Assembly (NCBI GenBank): GCA_902795625.1
Contig: CADBLW010000104.1
Coordinates: 1 to 13,262, forward strand
Origin: an uncultured Lachnospiraceae bacterium
GTDB taxonomy: Bacteria > Bacillota > Clostridia > Lachnospirales > Lachnospiraceae
Reading direction: 5' to 3'
Length of the DNA stretch: 13,262 bases
Positions 5,603 through 13,262 of this stretch are shown here, in pieces. Within the stretch, counting starts at the first letter, position 1. Each line of letters opens with the position of its first letter. The position numbers and the translations under genes were made by a program. Below the pieces are notes generated by a model, which was not told the origin of the DNA, searched no databases, and saw only the letters and a list, made by a program, of their open reading frames with translations.

Positions 5603-6303
5603 CGCAGCTGCTCTCCTTTGCCGTGATACTCGGTGTTGATGATCTCACCGTCCTGGATCTCGTAAACCACATCGCCGTAGCCCATCAGCTTCGGGTCGTG
5701 GGTCGTCATGACGAATGTGATGCCTTCCTTCTCGATCAGCTCCTTGAAAATGGCGATGACCTGAAGGCTTGTCGCGGAGTCCAACTCACCGGTAGGCTCG
5801 TCCGCGAAAATGATCTTCGGCTTGTGCGCAATGGCCCGCGCGATCGCGACACGCTGCTGCTCACCGCCGGACAGTTCCTGCGGCATATGCGTCGCGCGCT
5901 TTGACAGACCGACGAGCTTTAAGCATTCCATCACACGCTCGCGGTAATCGCCGTTATAGTTCGCAAGCCGCAGCGCGTACTCTATATTCTCGTAGGCGTT
6001 CATCACGGGGATCAGCGCTACGGATTGGAAAATGTAGCCGATCTCGTGACGGCGGATGACCTCGCGGTCCTTGTCGCTCGCCTTGGAAATGTCCTTCCCG
6101 TCGAAGATGACCGTGCCTGAGGTCGGCGCATCCAGCGCTCCGATGATGTTCAGAAGCGTCGTCTTGCCCGAGCCCGAACGGCCCTTCAGAATGGTCAGCG
6201 TATTTTCCGGAACAACGACGCTGATTCCCTTGAGGGCGAGGAAGTCGCCGCCGGCAACCGGGAAGCTGCGTGTCACCTTTTCGGTTTTCAGTATCTCTTT
6301 CAT
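5599..6303 (-). CDS. MacB/LolD-type ABC transporter ATPase
   Basis: This is a compact 234-residue ATPase of the MacB/LolD class that powers FtsX-fold permeases. All motifs are present: Walker A GRSGSGKTT (41-49), Q93, signature LSGGEQQR (144-151), Walker B IIFADEPT (164-171) with E169, and H202 in TTHD. It begins 12 bases after the permease stop, with AGGAGG well spaced before the ATG, and overlaps the next ATPase gene by 4 bases. Because both ATPases in the operon look intact but differ clearly in sequence, they may form a heterodimer under the single large permease. Alternatively each could pair with itself. The substrate is not inferable from this subunit. Confidence 0.95.
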   Translation of the reverse strand: MKEILKTEKVTRSFPVAGGDFLALKGISVVVPENTLTILKGRSGSGKTTLLNIIGALDAPTSGTVIFDGKDISKASDKDREVIRRHEIGYIFQSVALIPVMNAYENIEYALRLANYNGDYRERVMECLKLVGLSKRATHMPQELSGGEQQRVAIARAIAHKPKIIFADEPTGELDSATSLQVIAIFKELIEKEGITFVMTTHDPKLMGYGDVVYEIQDGEIINTEYHGKGEQLR

Positions 6304-6315
6304 TGCAGCCTCCTA

Positions 6316-9168
6316 TCAATCCTCACCGAGCTTCAGCGCCTGGTTGATCTTAATCTTGGACAACAGTACGGAGATCACGGTGATGCACAGCATGAGCATG
6401 ATCGCGACCACGATGCCGATCTGGATCAGGTCTCCGCCCTGCATGACCGTCTTCGACGGCAGCATCTGGATCTTCGGCGAGTACGCGATCTGGATCAGCG
6501 GTACAAACAGCTTCGATGCCAGGATACCGATGCCTGCGCCGAACAAGATCGGCAGCACGGAGCTGAAGAAATGCTCGTTGATCAGCATGCGGATCAGCTC
6601 GTTCATCGACATACCCATGGCGCGGTAAATACCGAAGATCAGCTCTCTCGAGCGGATGGAAGTGATCCAGAAGATCAGGAAACCGATGGCGCACAGCACG
6701 AGCACAACGATGAACGTGATCGTCAGCATACCGTTGGTCACCTGGTAGTACGGATCGTTCTTCAGTCCGATCATATCCGAGGAGCGGTCGGTAAATGTCT
6801 TGTAGGAGATCGCATTTTCCGTCGACCAGTCATAGAAGAAGTCCGTGCTTCCGTTGATCTTCATCCAGATCTCATACGGAACGACCGGATAGTCGAGCAA
6901 AATATTGTCGTAGTTGCAGACCAGAAGGTAGTTCGGCACGGTCTCGTAATCGCCGTTGCTGCTCTTCTGCTCGCGTACGTTCTCATAGCCGGGCCAGTAA
7001 TCCACGACAGCGACAACCGTCATGCTCTTGCGGCCCATGGTCTGGTTCATCTCGTCGAAGCGCTCGATGGTCAGCGGGTCGCCGACGCTCAGGCTGCAGT
7101 ACTCCGCGAGGTTGCGGGATACGATCAGACCCTCGGGGTTCTGCGCAAGGGCGTTCAGATCCTCGTACCAGTGGTGCTCGGTGACACCCTCGGGCATCCA
7201 GCCCGCGTGACCGAACTCGTAGGTATTGATCGCCATGAGTTCCACGTTCTCGATCGGCGAGCCGCCGAACACGACGTTCGCGTTCGTGTCATGGATGACA
7301 CGTGTCATGGTCTCGACGCGGTCGGAATACTTCTCGGCCATGTCCTCAAATCGCTTGTAATCCGCTTCCTTGTACTGAAGCTTGGACGCGTAGCCGAGTT
7401 TGATATTGTTCATGTTGTTCGTCCAGTTTTCCTTCACGACAAGGTCCGCGCCGTCCGTGTACGCAAGACGCTCCTCCTCGTTCTGGTTGACCGTGCGCGC
7501 GATGTTCGCGTTGAAGATACCGAGCGCGATGGTCAGCACAAGGAACACCGTGATGAAACTCTGTTTATGTACGTCTCTCGTGATCTGCAGGAACGACGCG
7601 TATGCCGCGGGTTTCCACATTTTCCGACCGAGCCGGAAGATGAAGGAGGACAACAGCGGAATGACGCGAAGGAACACGATCGCGCAACTGAGGATGAACA
7701 GCGATGCTGAGAAGAACAGCATCGGGTTGACGGACTCGCCTTTCGCGATCGCCTTCATCAGCTCATCCTTCTGGTTGCTGAAATCGTAGTAGCCGTACAG
7801 AGCCAGACCGAGAAGCGCAAAATCGAGGAACATGCGCTGCCACAGCGGCTTTGTCTTCTTTCTCTTCTGCGTCTTCTGCTCCACGATGCTGAACCGGGCA
7901 TACTTCAATACCGGCAGCGTCATGATCAGGATGCCGCACACGCAGCTGATCAGCGCGTATCGGACGGACTCGCCCGTGATCGCCACAGACATGGAGCGGC
8001 GTCCCACAAATTCCAGGAACGCGTTCGTGGAACCGAAGATATGGCACAACAGATATCCGAAGGGGATACCGATGATGATCGCAATGCCTCCGAGGATCGA
8101 GGACTGCATCAGGTACATGAGCAACAGCTGTGCCCTGCTGACGCCACGGCTCTTCATCATCGCGATCTCACCCTGCTCGATGTCGATCACCTGGTTGGAA
8201 ACCATGAAGATGAACACGCCGAGAAGGACAAGCACCGGGACCTGAAGGATCCACATCGTGGCCTTGACCTTGGAGCTATCCTTGAGGAACTGCTCGAAGA
8301 TCTCACTGTAGTTGCTGTACGGTGTGTACAGACAGTCGGTCGTCTTGCTCTCCTCATCGAGATCCTTGTAAACCTGCAGCATGCGGCTGACCTGGTCGAT
8401 CTCGATGTTCTCGTAGTCGTACAGGACATAGTAGCGGGCGTGCACGTTGCCGGACACCTGCTCATCGTTTACGAAGTATCCCGTGAACACATCCTGCGGG
8501 ATGAAGAAATCATCCTGATACGACAGCGGATCATTGACCCAGTAAATGTCATTCTTGTCGCTCGCGCGGAACACGCCTACGACACGGATGCGCACCGTCT
8601 GCCCGTCCAGCGTGCGATAGTTGTAAAACTCGATCTCGTCGCCGAGGACGATGTCCGAGGTGAGGTAGACCTTCTCGTTGATCACGCACTCGATCACGCC
8701 GTCATCGCCCACCGTATCGGAGTACATGCGGCCCGAAACGATGTCCACATGGTTCCCCAGATCGGACAGAGACGCGAGTCTCAGTTTCAATGCGCCGAGC
8801 CCGGACCGGCTCACGGTGAATTTTGCGTCCTGCTGGAACGTCAATTCGAATAATGTCACCTTCTCGGTAGCCTTCGCTCCGAACAGCTCCTCCGTGCGGT
8901 CCGCCACGGTCAGGCAGCTGTTGTAAGTGCGGGAGCCGCGGCTCTCGTACAGTGTGTTGCTGAGTTTCGCGTCGATGGTAAGCATACCCGGATAGCTGTT
9001 GTTCTCCTCGAGGTATGTGTTCATCCGCTTTGTGAGCATTTTCTGCAGCGCCGCATGGGAATACATGGGGTTGCAGCAGGCGATGCCCACCAGAAGAATG
9101 TTACCGATCAGGATGCTTAGGATCAGCCATTTTTTGTTTAAAAGCTTTTGTAAGATAAACCGAAACAT
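6316..9168 (-). CDS. FtsX/MacB-family ABC transporter permease with two permease units and two large external domains
   Basis: This is the membrane component of the transport system. At 950 residues it has about ten hydrophobic segments: 14-32, 302-325, 353-378, 402-422, 445-461, 482-510, 536-555, 813-838, 866-892 and 912-936. Large external domains lie after the first (about 33-300) and seventh (about 556-812), the layout of FtsX/MacB periplasmic-core domains. Cytoplasmic coupling-helix motifs recur in both halves: EIAMMKSRGVSRAQLLLMY (334-352) and ELIFGIYRAMGMSMNELIR (842-860). One chain therefore carries two FtsX units, where MacB has one unit per chain and dimerises. AGGAGG before the ATG overlaps the stop codon of the upstream adaptor. 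Members of this superfamily move lipoproteins, peptides or drugs, or transmit mechanical signals. The substrate here is unknown. Confidence 0.93.
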   Translation of the reverse strand: MFRFILQKLLNKKWLILSILIGNILLVGIACCNPMYSHAALQKMLTKRMNTYLEENNSYPGMLTIDAKLSNTLYESRGSRTYNSCLTVADRTEELFGAKATEKVTLFELTFQQDAKFTVSRSGLGALKLRLASLSDLGNHVDIVSGRMYSDTVGDDGVIECVINEKVYLTSDIVLGDEIEFYNYRTLDGQTVRIRVVGVFRASDKNDIYWVNDPLSYQDDFFIPQDVFTGYFVNDEQVSGNVHARYYVLYDYENIEIDQVSRMLQVYKDLDEESKTTDCLYTPYSNYSEIFEQFLKDSSKVKATMWILQVPVLVLLGVFIFMVSNQVIDIEQGEIAMMKSRGVSRAQLLLMYLMQSSILGGIAIIIGIPFGYLLCHIFGSTNAFLEFVGRRSMSVAITGESVRYALISCVCGILIMTLPVLKYARFSIVEQKTQKRKKTKPLWQRMFLDFALLGLALYGYYDFSNQKDELMKAIAKGESVNPMLFFSASLFILSCAIVFLRVIPLLSSFIFRLGRKMWKPAAYASFLQITRDVHKQSFITVFLVLTIALGIFNANIARTVNQNEEERLAYTDGADLVVKENWTNNMNNIKLGYASKLQYKEADYKRFEDMAEKYSDRVETMTRVIHDTNANVVFGGSPIENVELMAINTYEFGHAGWMPEGVTEHHWYEDLNALAQNPEGLIVSRNLAEYCSLSVGDPLTIERFDEMNQTMGRKSMTVVAVVDYWPGYENVREQKSSNGDYETVPNYLLVCNYDNILLDYPVVPYEIWMKINGSTDFFYDWSTENAISYKTFTDRSSDMIGLKNDPYYQVTNGMLTITFIVVLVLCAIGFLIFWITSIRSRELIFGIYRAMGMSMNELIRMLINEHFFSSVLPILFGAGIGILASKLFVPLIQIAYSPKIQMLPSKTVMQGGDLIQIGIVVAIMLMLCITVISVLLSKIKINQALKLGED

Positions 9169-9176
9169 GGATCCTC

Positions 9177-11429
9177 CTAATGCACCAAGATGATATCGTT
9201 ATCGCTGAGTCCGTCGATGACCCAGTATCTGTTACCGTCCGCGCGCATCACGCGTACGTACCGCTTTACCGCGCAGCCGTTCTCGTCGTATACCCAGACG
9301 TAGGCCTTGCCCTTCTTCTCTTCATGGGCTTCGCTGTCGAACGTGAAGGACTCAGCCTCGGAGTAATCCACAATCTCCTGCTGGCCGCCCCAGCCGCCGC
9401 CCCAGTCGCCGCCCCAGTCGCCCCAGTTACCGTTGCCGCCCTGCTGGCCGCCACGGTTCTGCTGCTGGGTCGAAGCCGCCGGCTTCGGATCATGGTAGAC
9501 GAGCTTGTCGTCGATGACCATACTGTTGACAACGTTGTATTCTTCGATCTCGATCAGACCGGTGGAGCCGAACTTTCCGTATTCATCGGGGTTGTTCAGC
9601 GCGACATATACCATATTCTTGTCCGAGGCATCGTTCGGCCGCACGTTCGGCGAGGAGACGATGTATCCCTCGTAGACGGATTCCTCACCCGCCACCGTCG
9701 AGGTCATGGTCAGCTTCTGGCCGTAGCGCAGTCTGACATCCTCCGGCGGCGTCTCAAGGCAAATGCAGTACGAGTCGAGATCATACATCTCAAACAGGTA
9801 CTCGCCCTCGGCCATCTTGTAGCCGACCTTGAATTTGGAAATATCGTTGATGACACAGTCCTTCTCGGCGCGGATGACCACTGTCTGGCCTTCCCACTCC
9901 TCGAAGTTCGTGATCCTCTCGTTGAGTTTGGCGATCTGCTCCTCCGCCTCCTCATCCATCTTCGCGAGCTCCTCCTTGAGATCGGCAAGGTCAAGCTCCG
10001 CAAGGGCATACTCCAGCGAGGAGGACTTCATCTTCTTCATGCTCTTGGTAAGTTCATCGATGCGATCCTGAAGGGCATCTCTTGTCTCTTCATAGCGGTC
10101 CGTGTACTGGCGGAGATCAAGCTTCGCCTGTTCCTGGTCCGCTCGCCCGATCTCGGCCTTCACCGTAAAGATCGGATCGCCCTTCTTCACCACAATGTCG
10201 ATGAGACCCTTGACGTGGATCTCCGTGATCTCACCGGGAACCGGATTTTCGAAAGGCTCCGTCACGCGTGCGATCTTCTTCGCGCCCGTAACCTTGATGG
10301 TCTCTGAATATGTCACCCGCTGCGGCTTCAGCGTCTCATACTCCACGCCGTACCGGGTAAGGTTCTTCGCGACGTACACGACATCTCCCTCGGAGAGTCC
10401 TGAGACGATCTCGGTATCGTTGATCCCGGCCTCGCCGATCTCAACCTCCACCTGCTCCATATAGCCGTCGCGCACGAGCATGACATAGTTGCTCTTTCCG
10501 CTCTTGCCCACAGCCGCCGTCGGAACGGTCATGACCGGCTCCGCCGTCGCCTTCGTGAACACGAACTGCACATAGTCGCCGAGCTGGACCGAAGCCTTCA
10601 GATCCGCCGTAAAATACGAGTCGTACTTGTTTCCGGTCTTCTCAAGCTCGTACACTTCCTCGTCCGTGTAGGGGATGTATGTCACATCGTAAACGTCTTC
10701 TCCGATGTACGCCTTCACATCGGAAAATGTCTCGTAATCCGCGCGGGATACGAAGTTGCATGCAAGTCTCTTTGTGTTGTCCTTCGCAATGGTCAGGAAC
10801 GTTTTGTCCTCAAGGATCTCGTCCCCGTCCTCATAGACATTGATGTAAACTACGGTTCCTGAGCAGGGTGCGTACACCTTGGAATCGGCGAGCTCCTGCT
10901 TCTTCTCCGCAAGCGTCTCGCGGTCCTTCTCAAGCTTCTTGGCCTGCTCCGAGTGAGCACGGTCGAAGTTGATCTGCATCTCCTGCATCTGCAGCTTCAC
11001 CATCTTGGAGTCGTAGCCGCTGAGCACCTTCGCGTAGTCACGCATCTGTTTAATCTGTTTGTTGAACTGCTCGACCTCGTACTCATACTCGGTCTGCTCT
11101 CTTGTGATGGCAAGCTCGAGACGCTTAATGGAATCCTCGAGATCGGGGTTCAGCTCCATCAGAAGCTGGCCCTCATCCACATGATCCCCGAGCTCCACAG
11201 CGACATTGCTCGCACTCGTGTCATAGGAGAATTTCAAATCCACGCACTCAGGGACAACGGAGCCGCCCGTGCACTGAACGCTTGTGAGAATTTTCCGTGA
11301 TACTATGCTGACCGCATTGGCTGTCTCCGTCGGATACAAAAGCTCCGGCGCGGGCTGCGGCTTCTCTCCGCAGCCTGTGAGCGAGAACAAAAGCACCGCT
11401 GTCAGCAGAATGGCAATTAATCTCTTCAT
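9177..11429 (-). CDS. Tandem double adaptor lipoprotein (two HlyD/MacA-like units in one chain)
   Basis: This is the extracytoplasmic adaptor of the ABC system. A lipoprotein signal (1-20, lipobox LTGC with C20) is followed by a first adaptor unit. That unit has half-lipoyl about 60-100, a coiled-coil hairpin 100-182, second half-lipoyl APCSGTVVYINVYEDGD (187-203), a beta barrel to about 300, and a membrane-proximal domain ending near SGLSEGDVVYV (343-353). From about 370 a second unit repeats the plan: TEPFENPVPGEITEIHVK (390-407), coiled coil 428-510, half-lipoyl 511-548 and barrel 550-645. A Gly/Trp/Gln-rich linker (655-685) precedes a final domain ending DGLSDNDIILVH. At 750 residues it is about twice the usual adaptor length, with no second signal peptide. 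The ATG follows AGAGG. The family is clear; the fusion reading rests on domain pattern, not on alignment. Confidence 0.87.
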   Translation of the reverse strand: MKRLIAILLTAVLLFSLTGCGEKPQPAPELLYPTETANAVSIVSRKILTSVQCTGGSVVPECVDLKFSYDTSASNVAVELGDHVDEGQLLMELNPDLEDSIKRLELAITREQTEYEYEVEQFNKQIKQMRDYAKVLSGYDSKMVKLQMQEMQINFDRAHSEQAKKLEKDRETLAEKKQELADSKVYAPCSGTVVYINVYEDGDEILEDKTFLTIAKDNTKRLACNFVSRADYETFSDVKAYIGEDVYDVTYIPYTDEEVYELEKTGNKYDSYFTADLKASVQLGDYVQFVFTKATAEPVMTVPTAAVGKSGKSNYVMLVRDGYMEQVEVEIGEAGINDTEIVSGLSEGDVVYVAKNLTRYGVEYETLKPQRVTYSETIKVTGAKKIARVTEPFENPVPGEITEIHVKGLIDIVVKKGDPIFTVKAEIGRADQEQAKLDLRQYTDRYEETRDALQDRIDELTKSMKKMKSSSLEYALAELDLADLKEELAKMDEEAEEQIAKLNERITNFEEWEGQTVVIRAEKDCVINDISKFKVGYKMAEGEYLFEMYDLDSYCICLETPPEDVRLRYGQKLTMTSTVAGEESVYEGYIVSSPNVRPNDASDKNMVYVALNNPDEYGKFGSTGLIEIEEYNVVNSMVIDDKLVYHDPKPAASTQQQNRGGQQGGNGNWGDWGGDWGGGWGGQQEIVDYSEAESFTFDSEAHEEKKGKAYVWVYDENGCAVKRYVRVMRADGNRYWVIDGLSDNDIILVH
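9384..9428 (-). repeat. 12-bp tandem repeat encoding the Gly-Trp-rich linker
   Basis: On the plus strand the 12-base unit GCCGCCCCAGTC is present exactly at 9396-9407 and 9408-9419. A one-mismatch copy lies at 9384-9395 and a shortened copy follows from 9420. In the coding direction each unit gives Asp/Gly-Trp-Gly-Gly. The repeat is in frame and likely variable in copy number through slippage. Confidence 0.8.
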
Positions 11430-11438
11430 GGTCTACCT

Positions 11439-12509
11439 CTACTTAAGAATTACGGTTTCTCCGGGAGTAAGGCCGGACAGCACTTCCGTCCTGTTCTCCT
11501 CGGGGTCGCTCTTGTCCTGCACCGACAGTCCGATCTCGATATAGCGGATGGAGCGCATGCCGTCCGCATCGGTCACGTACACAGCGGTTTTATCATCGAT
11601 CGTTCTCACCGCGTAGGTGGGAATATACACTACATTCGAACGGGAACCCGTCTCAATGATCAGGTCGCCGCTCATTCCGATGACGAGATTGTCATCCGGA
11701 TGAAGAGGCTCCAGAATGATGTTGGTGAGTCCGCCGCCGGAAGGTCTCTTGATCTTCACGACCTCACATTCGTAATCACCGTACTCCGTGGTGATCGTGT
11801 AGACATCGCCGAAGTGATACAGCGAGTCATCCATCACGGACATGGAAAATCCTGTCTTCTCCGCATGGATCGAAATGTATCTCTCGTTGGCGTTGATCCG
11901 TCCGTTGAGCCACTGCGGGATCTCACGGATATAATCAACGACACCGTCGATACCGGCGACAAGCTTGCGTCCGCTGAGTTCGGTTTCCAGCTCTCCGAGA
12001 CGAAGATCCGCGACATATTTTCTGTCCGCGCACTCCTCGTAGTTGTTGGTCGCCCGCTTGAGAGCATCCTCGTCGTACTTTTTGCCGTAAGCCTTCGCGA
12101 GAGCCTGACGCTCCTTCTCGATCTCGAGCAGAGCCTCGTAGTACTCGGTCTCCTCCGCAAGCTGCTCACATTGCGTCCGCATTGACTCCAGCTCCTCCGC
12201 GATGGTGTCGGTGGAAAGCTCCGCCAGCACATCACCCGCGTGCACCTTCTGGCCGAGAGTGACATACGTCTCCTTCACCGCCTCACCGCCGATGCCGAAG
12301 CTCAGGTTCTGCGTCGCCTGATACTCGTAGGTGCATCGCACGGAAACATAGCTGCGGATGTTGCCGACCTTGACCTCAGCTGTCGAAAAATACTCTTCGT
12401 CGACCGTCTGTACGACCGGTGCCTTCTTCATCTCTTCCTCCGCGGGAAGGATCCCGCATCCGGTGAGAAGCAGCACAGCCGCGAGAAACAGTCCTGTCGC
12501 CTTCTTCAT
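11439..12509 (-). CDS. HlyD/MacA-like adaptor lipoprotein of the ABC system
   Basis: This is the first gene of the transporter operon. The 356-residue protein has a lipoprotein signal (1-18, lipobox LTGC with C18). A half-lipoyl segment covers about 60-100 (YVTLGQKVHAGDVLAELS), and a charged coiled-coil hairpin 101-182. A second half-lipoyl follows (GIDGVVDYIREIPQWLNG, 186-203), then a barrel domain about 219-290. The membrane-proximal domain runs 293-356 (VVYIPTYAVRTIDDKTAVYV to SGLTPGETVILK). Length and order fit a single RND/ABC periplasmic-adaptor-type subunit. The presumed Gram-positive host has no periplasm, so the protein should sit on the outer face of the membrane. GGAGG lies 9 bases before the ATG. 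It ends 9 bases before the double adaptor, and both probably dock on the permease. Confidence 0.9.
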   Translation of the reverse strand: MKKATGLFLAAVLLLTGCGILPAEEEMKKAPVVQTVDEEYFSTAEVKVGNIRSYVSVRCTYEYQATQNLSFGIGGEAVKETYVTLGQKVHAGDVLAELSTDTIAEELESMRTQCEQLAEETEYYEALLEIEKERQALAKAYGKKYDEDALKRATNNYEECADRKYVADLRLGELETELSGRKLVAGIDGVVDYIREIPQWLNGRINANERYISIHAEKTGFSMSVMDDSLYHFGDVYTITTEYGDYECEVVKIKRPSGGGLTNIILEPLHPDDNLVIGMSGDLIIETGSRSNVVYIPTYAVRTIDDKTAVYVTDADGMRSIRYIEIGLSVQDKSDPEENRTEVLSGLTPGETVILK

Positions 12510-12526
12510 AAAGAAAGACCTCCAAA

Positions 12527-12550
12527 AAACTTGATCCTGTATATAAGTTT
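12527..12550 (-). repeat. Weak inverted repeat at the fhs/transporter junction
   Basis: On the minus strand AAACTT (12550-12545) and AAGTTT (12532-12527) are separated by 12 bases. They are followed by further T residues and then the GGAGG of the adaptor gene. The stem is AT-only except for one pair and overlaps the fhs stop codon. It could be a leaky terminator, but stability would be low. Confidence 0.3.
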
Positions 12551-13262
12551 AGAACAGACCGTCGATCTTACCTTCCTCATCGACATCGATCCGCTCTGCC
12601 GCCGGTGACTTCGGAAGACCCGGCATGGTCATGATCGTACCTGTGATGGCTACCACGAACCCGGCGCCCGCCGATACGTAAACCTCACGCACATTGACCG
12701 TAAAATCCTTCGGACGACCGAGCTTCTTCGGATCGTCGGACAGGGAGTACTGCGTCTTTGCCATACACACGGGCATGTTGCCGAACCCAAGCTCCGTCAG
12801 GCGGTCAAGCGTAGCCAAAGCCGCGGGATCGAACGATACGCCGTCCGCTCCGTATATTTTCTTCGCAACCGTCTCGATCTTCTCCTTGAGAGGCATCTCG
12901 TCCGGATACAGCGTGTGGAAATTGCTCGGCTTCGTCTCGAGGGTGTTCAGCAGATGCTCCGCCAGCTCGATGCCGCCGTCGCCGCCCTTGCCCCAAACCT
13001 CGGACAGAGCAAAATCGCAGCCTCTCTCGCGGCAGAAGTTCTCCACGAACGAGAGCTCAGCGTCCGTATCCTCCGTGAATCGGTTGAGTGTTACGACAAC
13101 CGGAACATCATATTCCTTCAGGTTTTCGATATGCTTTTCAAGATTGACGATACCTGCCTTCAACGCCTCAAGGTTCTCCGTGCCGAGCTCCGTCTTCGGA
13201 ACGCCGCCGTTGTACTTGAGTGCGCGTACCGTTGCAACGAGCACAACGGCATCCGGCTTCAG
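12549..13262 (-). CDS. fhs: Formate--tetrahydrofolate ligase, C-terminal part
   Basis: The gene enters from the right edge and its 5' part is missing. Fhs makes 10-formyl-tetrahydrofolate from formate, ATP and tetrahydrofolate, feeding purine synthesis and, in acetogens, the methyl branch of the Wood-Ljungdahl pathway. The 237 visible residues, of about 555 usual, start at LKPDAVVLVATVRALKYNGG, a hallmark segment. They include VVVTLNRFTEDTDAE, SEVWGKGGDGG and KTQYSLSDDPKKLG, and end with the family-typical ITGTIMTMPGLPKSP and a GLF terminus. The first GTG in this frame near 13244 is internal. The stop is 39 bases upstream of the adaptor lipoprotein gene on the same strand. Presence of fhs alone does not prove acetogenesis, as many Clostridia carry it. 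Confidence 0.96.
   Translation of the reverse strand: MKPDAVVLVATVRALKYNGGVPKTELGTENLEALKAGIVNLEKHIENLKEYDVPVVVTLNRFTEDTDAELSFVENFCRERGCDFALSEVWGKGGDGGIELAEHLLNTLETKPSNFHTLYPDEMPLKEKIETVAKKIYGADGVSFDPAALATLDRLTELGFGNMPVCMAKTQYSLSDDPKKLGRPKDFTVNVREVYVSAGAGFVVAITGTIMTMPGLPKSPAAERIDVDEEGKIDGLF

Noticed and set aside
6571..7710. Open frame of 379 codons on the plus strand opposite the permease
   Set aside because: It is fully antisense, rich in His, Val and Arg in the manner of shadow frames, and the permease on the other strand is certain.
9384..9428. Short tandem units considered as a CRISPR array or regulatory iterons
   Set aside because: The units are only 12 bases, have no spacers, and lie in frame inside the adaptor gene, encoding a Gly-Trp linker.
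9180..10307. Open frame of 375 codons on the plus strand opposite the double adaptor
   Set aside because: Antisense to a well-supported gene. The apparent hydrophobic stretches mirror acidic coiled-coil codons of the real protein.
12549..13244. A complete short gene starting at the GTG near 13244
   Set aside because: The frame continues to the window edge and the residues before it (LKPDAV) belong to the Fhs family segment; this is a truncated view of a longer gene.

Overview
The window looks like chromosomal DNA from a moderately GC-rich Clostridia-type bacterium, probably Lachnospiraceae or a relative. This is inferred from gene content and style: strong AGGAGG-type ribosome binding sites, pyrB followed by a separate pyrI, a formate--tetrahydrofolate ligase, and lipoprotein signals of Gram-positive type. 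I see no rRNA, tRNA, CRISPR array, insertion sequence or phage gene. Genes fill nearly all of the window, and the longest gap is about 176 bases (4317-4492).

Left part, + strand (1-1805). The window opens inside the 3' end of uxaC (glucuronate/uronate isomerase), which ends in a hairpin terminator whose 5' arm lies inside the last codons. After a short leader come pyrB and pyrI, the catalytic and regulatory subunits of aspartate carbamoyltransferase (pyrimidine synthesis). A terminator at 1867-1892 separates them from the convergent minus-strand genes.

Middle part, - strand (4383 down to 1934). A near-consensus sigma-70-type promoter (TTGACA-17 bp-TAAAAT, 4355-4383) drives a short NfeD-like membrane protein, an SPFH/stomatin-like protein and a rhomboid intramembrane serine protease. 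The first two genes are three bases apart. The rhomboid follows after a strong intercistronic hairpin. Together they look like a membrane-microdomain and membrane-proteolysis module.

Right part, - strand (12509 down to 4493). A tight five-gene operon encodes a MacAB/FtsX-type ABC transport system. In order these are a lipoprotein adaptor of 356 aa, a 750-aa lipoprotein that looks like two adaptors fused in tandem, a 950-aa permease with ten predicted membrane segments, a plain 234-aa ATPase, and a 369-aa ATPase with a C-terminal AbrB/SpoVT-like domain. Every junction is 12 bases or less, and the two ATPase genes overlap by 4 bases. Parts that are usually identical copies in MacAB (adaptor subunits, ATPases, permease halves) are here distinct or fused. 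This asymmetric machine is the most interesting item in the window. Its substrate cannot be read from the sequence.

The window ends at the right in the 3' part of fhs (formate--tetrahydrofolate ligase, C-terminal 237 residues). It lies on the same strand only 39 bases upstream of the transporter operon, with only a weak hairpin between them.
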